Shown: positions 27,341-34,398 of the stretch, in pieces
How the letters are laid out: each line of letters starts with the position of its first letter
Position numbering within the stretch: position 1 is the first letter of the stretch
Assembly (NCBI RefSeq): GCF_027111255.2
Contig: NZ_CP114285.2
Location: 2,604,001 to 2,668,000 of the forward strand
DNA from: Flavobacterium flavigenum
GTDB lineage: Bacteria; Bacteroidota; Bacteroidia; Flavobacteriales; Flavobacteriaceae
Length of the DNA: 64,000 nt
Reading direction: 5' to 3'
Position numbers and translations under genes: made by a program
The notes under the pieces: model-generated
The model's input: only the letters and a program-made list of their open reading frames with translations
Told to the model about the DNA's origin: nothing
Databases searched by the model: none

Positions 27341-27595
27341 ATGTTTTACACTTACATCATATATTCTGAGATATTGGACAAATATTACATCGGCTCTTCT
27401 GAAAACTTACAAAAGAGATTAAACGATCACTTGACTGGAAGAAGTACTTTTACTAAAACAGCTAAAGATTGGGTGTTGAAATATTCAGAAAATTTTGAAA
27501 CAAGAGCAGAAGCAGTTAGACGAGAGCTGGAAATCAAGAAAAAGAAAAGCAGGAAATATATTGAATATCTATTATTGAATAACTCAATTGAATAG
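27341..27595 (+). CDS. Small GIY-YIG nuclease-domain protein
   Basis: 84-residue protein that is just one GIY-YIG domain: FYTYIIYSEILDKYYIGSS at the start (the motif reads TYI and YYIG), an Arg in QKRLNDH, the conserved Glu in RAEAVRRELEIKK and a basic C-terminus KKKSRKYIEYLL. It lies between an intact tRNA-Ala and a broken one. Its TAG stop is the first three bases of the 3' tRNA fragment (TAGAGCG). A role as the nuclease of a small mobile element is inferred from this position. A repair function is less likely. Confidence 0.85.
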   Translation: MFYTYIIYSEILDKYYIGSSENLQKRLNDHLTGRSTFTKTAKDWVLKYSENFETRAEAVRRELEIKKKKSRKYIEYLLLNNSIE

Positions 27596-27647
27596 AGCGT
27601 CCCGAAAGCATTCGGGAAGGTGATCGGTTCGAATCCGGTATTCTCCA
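27593..27647 (+). pseudogene. Broken tRNA-Ala copy, 3' part
   Basis: Contains TAGAGCG, then TCCCGAAAGCATTCGGGA in place of the anticodon arm, then the variable region and the full T arm and acceptor of tRNA-Ala. The acceptor 5' strand and most of the D arm are missing. The first 31 bases repeat 27167-27197 with one mismatch. Confidence 0.85.
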
Positions 27648-27656
27648 CAAACTACA

Positions 27657-27687
27657 AACTCAAGTCAAAAGGCTTGAGTTTTTTTAT
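27657..27687 (+). terminator. Second copy of the tRNA-Ala terminator
   Basis: Same ACTCAAG/CTTGAGT hairpin as at 27300, with a T run. The duplication covers the tRNA 3' half plus terminator. It slightly overlaps the stop of the minus-strand gene at 27684. Confidence 0.8.
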
Positions 27688-27860
27688 TTCTCATTAGCAG
27701 TATCTTCAAAATCCAGTTCGTCTTCTTCAGATTTTTTATAGTCGTTGTTTAGAAACTCTGTCAGTTTCTTTTTCTCTTTTTGATTTTTTCTAATCATAAA
27801 TAAAATCAGCAAAATTAGTCCTACTGCTACAACTCCAATTATTATCCAATTGATTTCCAT
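27684..27860 (-). CDS. Small single-helix membrane protein
   Basis: 58-residue protein that starts MEINWIIIGVVAV. One transmembrane helix (~4-23) is followed by a basic stretch (RKNQKEKKK) and an acidic tail (EEDELDFEDT). The charge pattern puts the tail in the cytoplasm. I start it at 27860 because the extra nine residues upstream are not family-like. Function is unknown. Confidence 0.65.
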   Translation of the reverse strand: MEINWIIIGVVAVGLILLILFMIRKNQKEKKKLTEFLNNDYKKSEEDELDFEDTANEK

Positions 27861-28039
27861 ATCCTTAAATTTTACTAAAATTATCATTTTAAAATTTTCC
27901 GGATATTATCAAAATGTTAAACCTTTGTAATTATAAAAATCTGTTATAACAGGCTTTTCTATCTAAGTAATTATAATTAAATTGCTGACAACAGACAAAA
28001 AACGCTTTTAACCTGAATCGACTATAAAAATTAAATTCC

Positions 28040-28603
28040 ATGGATTCTGATAAATTTATTTTCTGCCTGGAAGGTGTACCAGATGTAGAAAACGACACTG
28101 CTACCGAAGTGGTTAAAAGTCTTGAAAAACTGGCTTTTAATCAGGGTATTTCCAGTATTCACAAAACCTGCGATACTATTGAAGGACTCGAAGAAAGCCT
28201 GAATAATCTGCTTTATGACGACCATAATTTCAAAGATTACGAAATTATTTATCTGGTTATGAAAGGCGAAGCCAACAACATCTGCCTCAATAACTACTAT
28301 TACAGCCTGGAAGAAATCGCCGAAATCTTTGAAGGTAAAATGAAAGGTAAAATCCTGCATTTTGCCAATTCAAAAATACTGGATCTCAACGAAGAGGAAG
28401 CGCAGTATTTCCTGGACATTACCGGAGCGCGAGCCATTTCCGGTTATGGTACGTTTTCGAACAATTTTACAAGCACCGTGTCTGTTGACAAAGCTTTTTT
28501 TAAATTATGCCAGAAAGAGGATGACCTTATTGAAATTGTGGAGACACTCTACGAAAAGCATTACGACCTTTGTAAACTTCTGGATTTTAGAATGTATTAT
28601 TAG
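28040..28603 (+). CDS. Hypothetical protein of 187 residues
   Basis: Cytoplasmic protein without signal peptide or membrane segments. I recall it as a Bacteroidota-restricted family (possibly DUF6642, uncertain). It opens FIFCLEGVPDVENDTATEV and later has a GARAISGYGTFSNNF turn. The mix of strand LEGV and spaced polar residues suggests an alpha/beta fold, perhaps caspase-like, but no catalytic pair can be assigned. It is monocistronic, with convergent repeat copy 4 downstream. Confidence 0.7.
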   Translation: MDSDKFIFCLEGVPDVENDTATEVVKSLEKLAFNQGISSIHKTCDTIEGLEESLNNLLYDDHNFKDYEIIYLVMKGEANNICLNNYYYSLEEIAEIFEGKMKGKILHFANSKILDLNEEEAQYFLDITGARAISGYGTFSNNFTSTVSVDKAFFKLCQKEDDLIEIVETLYEKHYDLCKLLDFRMYY

Positions 28604-28645
28604 TTTTTTTTGAAGCAGATTATTTGTTTTCAATAAGACGTTTTG

Positions 28646-28713
28646 TCCTGCTGTCCGCTATATCTTTTTCCTGCTAAAGGAGCAGGAAAAAGGATGCCGC
28701 TCCCATCAGGGCT
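28646..28713 (-). repeat. Dispersed hairpin repeat, copy 4 of 4
   Basis: On the minus strand it has the same AGCCCTGATGGGAGCGGCAT and GATATAGCGGACAGCAGGA flanks around the stem TTTTTCCTGCT/AGCAGGAAAAA. It lies between convergent gene ends. Confidence 0.85.
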
Positions 28714-28750
28714 ATATTAGAAATTTCAACTTTTTAAGACCTATGTCAAC

Positions 28751-28781
28751 AAAAAAAGCCCTCAATTACGAGAGCTTTTAA
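28751..28781 (-). terminator. Terminator after the YegP gene
   Basis: On the minus strand AAAAGCTCTCG and GAGGGCTTTTTTT form a hairpin around TAATT with a T run. Confidence 0.7.
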
Positions 28782-28802
28782 TTATATTATTAAAATCAAA
28801 AC

Positions 28803-29132
28803 TTATGCCTGATCATCAGTTGAAGCATCCGGGGCATTAGTTTTTACAGATTCTATTCCATTATCTCTCCCGGAAGCACTTTCGTACATTTCGCTGCTTC
28901 CAATAATTTGTCCGTTTGAAGCCTTTAATGAAAAATAAAACTTCCCACTAGAAGATTCTTTTTTATCAAATTTTGAATCGTCCTTTGAATTCGTTTTTAC
29001 AGATTCTATTCCGTTTGAACAAGCTGCTTTGCTTGAATATCCTTCGCTTGTCAAAATCGTCTGACCGTTGCCTGCTTTCAAATTAAATTGAAATTCTCCG
29101 TTTGCTCTCTTGGTAATTACAAATTTTCCCAT
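28803..29132 (-). CDS. YegP-type DUF1508 tandem-repeat protein
   Basis: 109-residue cytoplasmic protein made of two DUF1508 repeats: GEFQFNLKAGNGQTILTSEGY and GKFYFSLKASNGQIIGSSEMY, each followed by an NGIESVKTN motif. The two repeats align along almost their whole length. The family is common and small, and its role is not established. It is monocistronic. Confidence 0.9.
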   Translation of the reverse strand: MGKFVITKRANGEFQFNLKAGNGQTILTSEGYSSKAACSNGIESVKTNSKDDSKFDKKESSSGKFYFSLKASNGQIIGSSEMYESASGRDNGIESVKTNAPDASTDDQA

Positions 29133-29246
29133 GCTGTTTTTTGCTTTTAAGTTATTGGTTAGAAATAATTTTATTCTGCATTATATAAAAGTACAAAACT
29201 TAGAAATACGATTTTATGGTTAACCGTAAATTGTAAATTTTATAAC

Positions 29247-30203
29247 TTATTTCAGCAAAAATCCTAACCGAATCGAACCGTAAAAATAGCCGGTATTCGT
29301 ATTATGAACAGGGTCTTTTAATTCTCTTCCACGATACAAAAATGAATACGATATATTAAAGTTATTACGACGGTATTTAAAACCGGCTTCGGCATTAAAA
29401 CGCAAAGGTTCCAGATCAAATGTCAACGGACTCGTATCATTAAACATACTTCCCTGAATGGTTGCATCATAAAACTGGTAATTGACGTTTGGCATAGCAT
29501 AAAAGTAAAATTCACGAACATTGTACTGTTGTTCAAAACTTACCGAAGCATCATGCAGATTAGAATCATAAACAGGCAGTAATTTTTTAAATCCAAACCG
29601 GGCTAAAATACCTGTAGAAACTCCTGTAAAAATGGTTCCCAGATTGGCTTCCGACTGATAATGAAAATCTACATAGTCATGATGTTTGCTAGAAAATAAT
29701 TTTTTCGAATACATCACATGTGTCTGTAAAGCCAGGGCATTATGCAGTTGATTTTCCCAGCCATATACTTTTTTATACCCAATGATATGATGAAAACTTT
29801 CCTGCATTTCTTTACCAAAAGCATTCGGTCCCATGAAGCCTAACTGGAAGTCAATTTTAAAAACTGATTCACTCTGATAAAAAAAACTGCGTCCAGCCTC
29901 CGCAAAAAGATATCCGGTAAAAGGGCGGTCGTTTATGGTAACAGCTTCCTCATTAATAAACCTCGGATTATAAATATATTGGCCGATCCTGAATTCGGTG
30001 ATTTTTTTATTGATCTTTTCATTGTTATTTTTCGACAAAAACCTGTAAAAAATTTCCAGCCCATTTGTATAATACATATCATTTTTAGAGGAAGTATACA
30101 AATCGTTATCAGTAATAAAACCGATTTCAGTCTTTTTCTGGGCAAAGCCAAAAGCTGTCAGGAATATGAAAAGCAGAAAAAAGCTTTTTTTACTTTCCAT
30201 CAT
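29247..30203 (-). CDS. LpxR-like lipid A deacylase family protein
   Basis: Predicted outer-membrane beta-barrel of 318 residues. A signal peptide ends near FGFAQ. The LpxR signature is recognisable: ITDNDLYTSSKNDMYYTNGLEI near the mature N-terminus and GPNAFGKEMQESFHHIIG followed by GWENQLHNALALQ. Salmonella LpxR removes the 3'-acyloxyacyl chain of lipid A. Whether this member is catalytic is not certain. It overlaps mtgA by 14 bases and forms an operon with it. Confidence 0.82.
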   Translation of the reverse strand: MMESKKSFFLLFIFLTAFGFAQKKTEIGFITDNDLYTSSKNDMYYTNGLEIFYRFLSKNNNEKINKKITEFRIGQYIYNPRFINEEAVTINDRPFTGYLFAEAGRSFFYQSESVFKIDFQLGFMGPNAFGKEMQESFHHIIGYKKVYGWENQLHNALALQTHVMYSKKLFSSKHHDYVDFHYQSEANLGTIFTGVSTGILARFGFKKLLPVYDSNLHDASVSFEQQYNVREFYFYAMPNVNYQFYDATIQGSMFNDTSPLTFDLEPLRFNAEAGFKYRRNNFNISYSFLYRGRELKDPVHNTNTGYFYGSIRLGFLLK

Positions 30204-30957
30204 AATTTATTTTACCAACGGCGCGCATTTCGCGAACAATTCTTTCTTTTCTTCTGTTGATATAACTTGAAGATCCCGTTGCTTTAAATTTCCTTGGATT
30301 TGGCAAAATGGCCGCGATACCTGCTGCCTGCATTGGTGTCAGGCTTGATGCATCACGTCTATACCAGTATTCTGTTGCGGCATAAGCACCATAAACCCCA
30401 TCTCCCATTTCGATACTGTTCAGGTAAACTTCCATAATACGTTCTTTGCCCCAGATGATTTCGATCAGAACTGTAAAATAGGCCTCGAGACCTTTACGGA
30501 AATAACTTTTTCCCTGCCAGAGAAAAACGTTTTTGGCTGTTTGCTGCGAAATGGTGCTTCCTCCACGAATCCTGCGACCGCGTTCGTTGCTTTTGTAGGC
30601 TTTTTGAAGTGCTTTAAAATCGAATCCGTTATGATACAAAAAAGTTCCGTCTTCACTGGCAATAACGGCTTTTTGAAGATTCTTGGAGATCTTTTCTATT
30701 GGTTCCCAGTTATGATCGAAATATATTTCTTTATCAGACATTTTATTCTCTATTACCCGTATCACCATAAGCGGTGTAAAAAATACAGGCACATATTTAA
30801 AAATTACAACCCATACAATCGAAATTCCGAAAAACCATAAAGCAGCTTTTATGAAAAACCATTTTATTTTTTGTCCCAAACTTCGGTTTGATTTTTTAGA
30901 AGCAGGTTTCGATTTGCCTGCGGTTGTTTTTTTTGGTGTTGGTTTCTTGGCTGCCAT
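30190..30957 (-). CDS. mtgA: Monofunctional peptidoglycan glycosyltransferase
   Basis: Polymerises lipid II glycan chains at the inner membrane. The 255-residue product has a basic Lys/Pro-rich N-terminus (KKPTPKKTT), one transmembrane helix (~31-55), and the GT51 domain with catalytic Glu in SEDGTFLYHNGFD, then RGGSTISQQTAKN, and KERIMEVYLNSIEMGDGVYG. The C-terminus lacks the transpeptidase domain, which fits MtgA. It overlaps both neighbours and lies between lipid A and oxidoreductase genes. Confidence 0.93.
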   Translation of the reverse strand: MAAKKPTPKKTTAGKSKPASKKSNRSLGQKIKWFFIKAALWFFGISIVWVVIFKYVPVFFTPLMVIRVIENKMSDKEIYFDHNWEPIEKISKNLQKAVIASEDGTFLYHNGFDFKALQKAYKSNERGRRIRGGSTISQQTAKNVFLWQGKSYFRKGLEAYFTVLIEIIWGKERIMEVYLNSIEMGDGVYGAYAATEYWYRRDASSLTPMQAAGIAAILPNPRKFKATGSSSYINRRKERIVREMRAVGKINYDGK

Positions 30958-32069
30958 TAAATTAAGTCTGCTAATTCTGTTCCTATTAAACTACCTATTG
31001 CTACTCCCATTCCGCCTAAACGCACTCCACAAAACACGTTATCAGACAGTTGGGACACAACAGGTTTTTTACTGTTTCCGATTCCCATAATACCACTCCA
31101 TCGATGGGCAATATGAAAATCCTGATTTGGTAAAATTACATTTTTCAATAAATCTTCCAATCTATTTTGTACAATTTTGGTCTGGCCAAATTCAGTCGTA
31201 GTTTCAGTTTCAAAATCTAAATTCCTTCCTCCTCCAAGCAAAATTCTGTCACCAATATTCCTGAAATAATAATAGCCCCTGTCTAAATGAAAAGTCCCTC
31301 TAATATCTAAATTTGGAATTGGCGCTGTAATTAAAACCTGTGCTCTTGCAGGTCTTACTGCTCCATTTGTTAAAGCATTTGCAAATCCGTTTGTTGCAAA
31401 AAGCAATTTTTTAGATTTAAAACTAAAATCATTCAGCACTACTTCAACATGATTGCCGGCATCAGTAAAAGACGTTACAGTTTGCTGATTCAGAATTAAA
31501 ATATTAGCGACAACAGCCTGTCTCAGCAATTCCTGCATCATATTTCCAGTATCAATCTGCGCTTCAAACGGGTTAAAAATCAAATACTCCTGAATATTTT
31601 CAAATCCAAAACGGTCAATTTCTTTAGTAAACACTTCTGCCTTAAAAAGGGGTTTTAAAACTTCATTTATAAAAGGAATTTTAGAAATGCATTCATTAAA
31701 TCCGAATTCATCGTCTTTCAAAAACAATTCATAACCCCCATGAGGCCTGAAATCTACGGCATTATCCCCTAACCTTTTTCGAAGCAGCTGCAAACCCTGC
31801 CAGCGTTTTTCTATTAATTCGACAACGTCTTCTTCAGTATGTGTTTTTAAGTCCTCCATAATTTCAGAAATGCTTCCAAAACAGGCAAAACCTGCATTCT
31901 TCGTACTGGCTCCCTGCGGCAGCATTCCTTTTTCTAATACAAGTATTTTAGCTCCCGGAAATCTTTCGCGCAAGCGCAATGCTGCATGAAGTCCTACAAT
32001 CCCGCTTCCAACTATGGTATACTCTACATTTGTAAACCAGTTTTTTAGTTCCCAATAACTAAGTTCCAT
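30957..32069 (-). CDS. FAD-dependent oxidoreductase, DAO family
   Basis: 370-residue flavoenzyme of the D-amino-acid-oxidase-like fold. The Rossmann FAD motif VGSGIVGLHAALRLRER lies near residues 21-37, and the second FAD strand follows (LVLEKGMLPQGASTKNAGF). The C-terminal motif GVRLGGMGVAIGS is typical of the family. No signal or membrane segment is seen, so it is cytoplasmic. It is the first gene of the operon DAO-mtgA-lpxR-like, sharing one base with mtgA. The substrate is unknown. Confidence 0.85.
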   Translation of the reverse strand: MELSYWELKNWFTNVEYTIVGSGIVGLHAALRLRERFPGAKILVLEKGMLPQGASTKNAGFACFGSISEIMEDLKTHTEEDVVELIEKRWQGLQLLRKRLGDNAVDFRPHGGYELFLKDDEFGFNECISKIPFINEVLKPLFKAEVFTKEIDRFGFENIQEYLIFNPFEAQIDTGNMMQELLRQAVVANILILNQQTVTSFTDAGNHVEVVLNDFSFKSKKLLFATNGFANALTNGAVRPARAQVLITAPIPNLDIRGTFHLDRGYYYFRNIGDRILLGGGRNLDFETETTTEFGQTKIVQNRLEDLLKNVILPNQDFHIAHRWSGIMGIGNSKKPVVSQLSDNVFCGVRLGGMGVAIGSLIGTELADLI

Positions 32070-32362
32070 CGTAGCAATTTATTAAATTCCAATATTTTAA
32101 ATCCCAATCCCAATCTTGGGTTAAATTACAATATTTTTAAATCCTAAATTCCAATCTTTAGACAAAATTGCAAAACTTGATCTTGTAGAGTTTTGTATCT
32201 CTGGGTGGAATTGAAAACTTCAACTCCGTTCAGAGAAACAGTTTGGAATTTAAAAAAATGGAATTTCTTTTTTTAAACTTTAACACTTATTGGAATTTGG
32301 ATTTTAAAAATTTGGGATTTTAAATTAGTATTTTTAGTGCTTCTAAAATTAGATTTTTTATT
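32070..32362. other. Intergenic region with AT-rich direct repeats
   Basis: Divergent promoter region of about 290 bases. It contains repeated units of the type AAATTCCAATATTTTAAATC and AAATCCCAATC on the left and a mirrored TTGGAATTTGGATTTTAAAAA set on the right. No TAnnTTTG box was found on either strand. Confidence 0.55.
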
Positions 32363-34264
32363 ATGAAAAAAGTATTATTTATAACCTTAATAATGATGAG
32401 TTTGAATGCTATCGGACAAAATGTAATGTCACAGGAATTATTATGGAAATTAGGAAGAGTAACACCACTTGGACTTTCGAAAGACGGTAAAAATGTTGTT
32501 TTCAAAGTTTCAACTCCTTCTGTAGAGGAAAACAAGTCTATTTCTAAATTTTACATTTTACCTGTAAATGGAGGAAACGCTACTGAAATCAAAGACACTA
32601 AAGAGGTTCTTGCCGACAAGAACATTTCGCCTGACGGAAAATATTTGGTGTATAATGAAGAAGTAAAACTGGAAAAAGTTTTAGGAAAAGATTTCTATCC
32701 GAATCTTGACAAATCCGATGCTCAAATTTATAATGGTTTGGATTATCGCCATTGGGACACCTGGAATGAAGGAAAATTTAATCATGTTTTTTACAAAGAA
32801 AACAAAGATGGCGCAAAAGGAATTGACATTTTGAAAGATGAAAATTTTGACAGTCCACAAAAACCTTTTGGCGGTGATGAAGATTACATCTGGTCGCCAG
32901 ACAGCAAAAGCATATTGTATGTGTGCAAGAAAAAAGCCGGAACTGATTATGCCGTTTCTACAAACACAAATATTTATGAGTATAATTTAGAAACTCAAAA
33001 AACAATAAACAGAACCGAAGACAATTTAGGTTACGATACAGCTCCTCAATTTTCACCAACAGGAAATTTATCATGGCTGCAGATGAAACGTGACGGTTAC
33101 GAGTCTGATAAAAATGATATTATTGTTGAGTTTAAAGGAATCAAACAAAATTTAACTGCAAACTGGGACGGAACTGTAGATAATTTTATCTGGAGCAAGG
33201 ATGGTAAAAATGTCTTTTTTGTTGCACCAGTCGATGGAACTAAACAGCTTTTTACAGTAAATTTTCCGGGTTTGACACGAATTGCAATTACAGTTCGTCA
33301 ATTGACAAATGGTTATTTTGATGTAAACGACTTAATTGGTTTCTCCGCAGATGATATTATCGTAACACGATCTGATATGAATCATGCTTCGGAAATTTTT
33401 TCTTTTAATCTGAAGAAAAATACCTGGAAACAATTATCAAATATCAATACTGAAACGTATAAAAAATTAACCTTGAGCAAAACTGAAAAACGTTATGTGA
33501 CGACAACTGACGGCAAAAAAATGCTGGTTTGGGTAATTTTACCCCCAAATTTTGACGTTTCAAAAAAATATCCAACTTTATTGTTTTGTCAGGGAGGACC
33601 TCAAAGTCCGTTGACACAATCGTATTCTTTCCGTTGGAATTTCTCTTTAATGGCTGCAAAAGGTTATGTAGTTGTTGCGCCAAACCGCCGTGGAATGCCC
33701 GGTCATGGTGTAGAATGGAATGAGCAGATCAGTAAGGATTGGGGAGGTCAGGTTATGGACGACTACCTTTCTGCAATTGATGATGTAGCCAAAGAAAATT
33801 ACGTTGATAAAAGCCGTTTAGGATGTGTTGGAGCAAGCTACGGAGGCTACTCTGTATTTTATTTAGCGGGAATTCATAAAAACCGTTTTAAAACTTTTAT
33901 CGCGCATGATGGTGTTTTCAATACACAAAGTATGTTTGGAACCACCGAAGAAGTTTTCTTTAACAACTGGGATTTTGGCGGGGCCTACTGGGAAAAGGAC
34001 AATGCAGTTGCGCAAAAAGCATATACGACTTTTAATCCGGCGACTTTGGTTGGAAACTGGAACAAGCCTATTTTAATCATTCAGGGCGGAAAAGATTTCC
34101 GTGTACCAATCGGACAAAGTCAGGAAGCTTTTCAGGCTGCACAGTTAAGAGGAATCAAAAGCCGTTTTCTTTATTTTCCTGATGAAAATCACTGGGTTTT
34201 AAAACCTCAGAATGCACAGGTTTGGCAAAACGAATTTTTTAAATGGCTTAACGAAACCCTTTAA
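32363..34264 (+). CDS. S9 family serine peptidase
   Basis: Exported peptidase of 633 residues. The signal peptide (1-~19) ends NAIGQ. An N-terminal beta-propeller (~25-370) shows WD40-like PD repeats (SPDGKYL, SPDSKSIL, FSPTGNL). The C-terminal alpha/beta hydrolase has Ser492 in GASYGGYS, Asp578 in GGKDFRVP and His610 in DENHWV. The order and spacing fit the prolyl-oligopeptidase/acylaminoacyl branch. It probably degrades peptides in the periplasm. It is monocistronic with its own terminator. Confidence 0.93.
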   Translation: MKKVLFITLIMMSLNAIGQNVMSQELLWKLGRVTPLGLSKDGKNVVFKVSTPSVEENKSISKFYILPVNGGNATEIKDTKEVLADKNISPDGKYLVYNEEVKLEKVLGKDFYPNLDKSDAQIYNGLDYRHWDTWNEGKFNHVFYKENKDGAKGIDILKDENFDSPQKPFGGDEDYIWSPDSKSILYVCKKKAGTDYAVSTNTNIYEYNLETQKTINRTEDNLGYDTAPQFSPTGNLSWLQMKRDGYESDKNDIIVEFKGIKQNLTANWDGTVDNFIWSKDGKNVFFVAPVDGTKQLFTVNFPGLTRIAITVRQLTNGYFDVNDLIGFSADDIIVTRSDMNHASEIFSFNLKKNTWKQLSNINTETYKKLTLSKTEKRYVTTTDGKKMLVWVILPPNFDVSKKYPTLLFCQGGPQSPLTQSYSFRWNFSLMAAKGYVVVAPNRRGMPGHGVEWNEQISKDWGGQVMDDYLSAIDDVAKENYVDKSRLGCVGASYGGYSVFYLAGIHKNRFKTFIAHDGVFNTQSMFGTTEEVFFNNWDFGGAYWEKDNAVAQKAYTTFNPATLVGNWNKPILIIQGGKDFRVPIGQSQEAFQAAQLRGIKSRFLYFPDENHWVLKPQNAQVWQNEFFKWLNETL

Positions 34265-34284
34265 TACATGAGCAAAATATTTCC

Positions 34285-34315
34285 AGCCACAGATTTACAG
34301 TCTGTGGCTTTTTTA
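34285..34315 (+). terminator. Terminator after the S9 peptidase
   Basis: AGCCACAGA and TCTGTGGCT form a 9-bp stem with a 7-base loop and a T run. Confidence 0.85.
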
Positions 34316-34398
34316 TAGAAAGTTTGGCTTTTTAAAACAGAAAATATTGAATAAATTGCAGTAATCATTTCAAAAAACGAATTTCTCAATACCAATTT

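Noticed and set aside
28031..28360. Antisense reading frame over the 28040 gene
   Set aside because: Phe-rich shadow of the real gene with no initiation signals. The sense frame has a coherent protein pattern.
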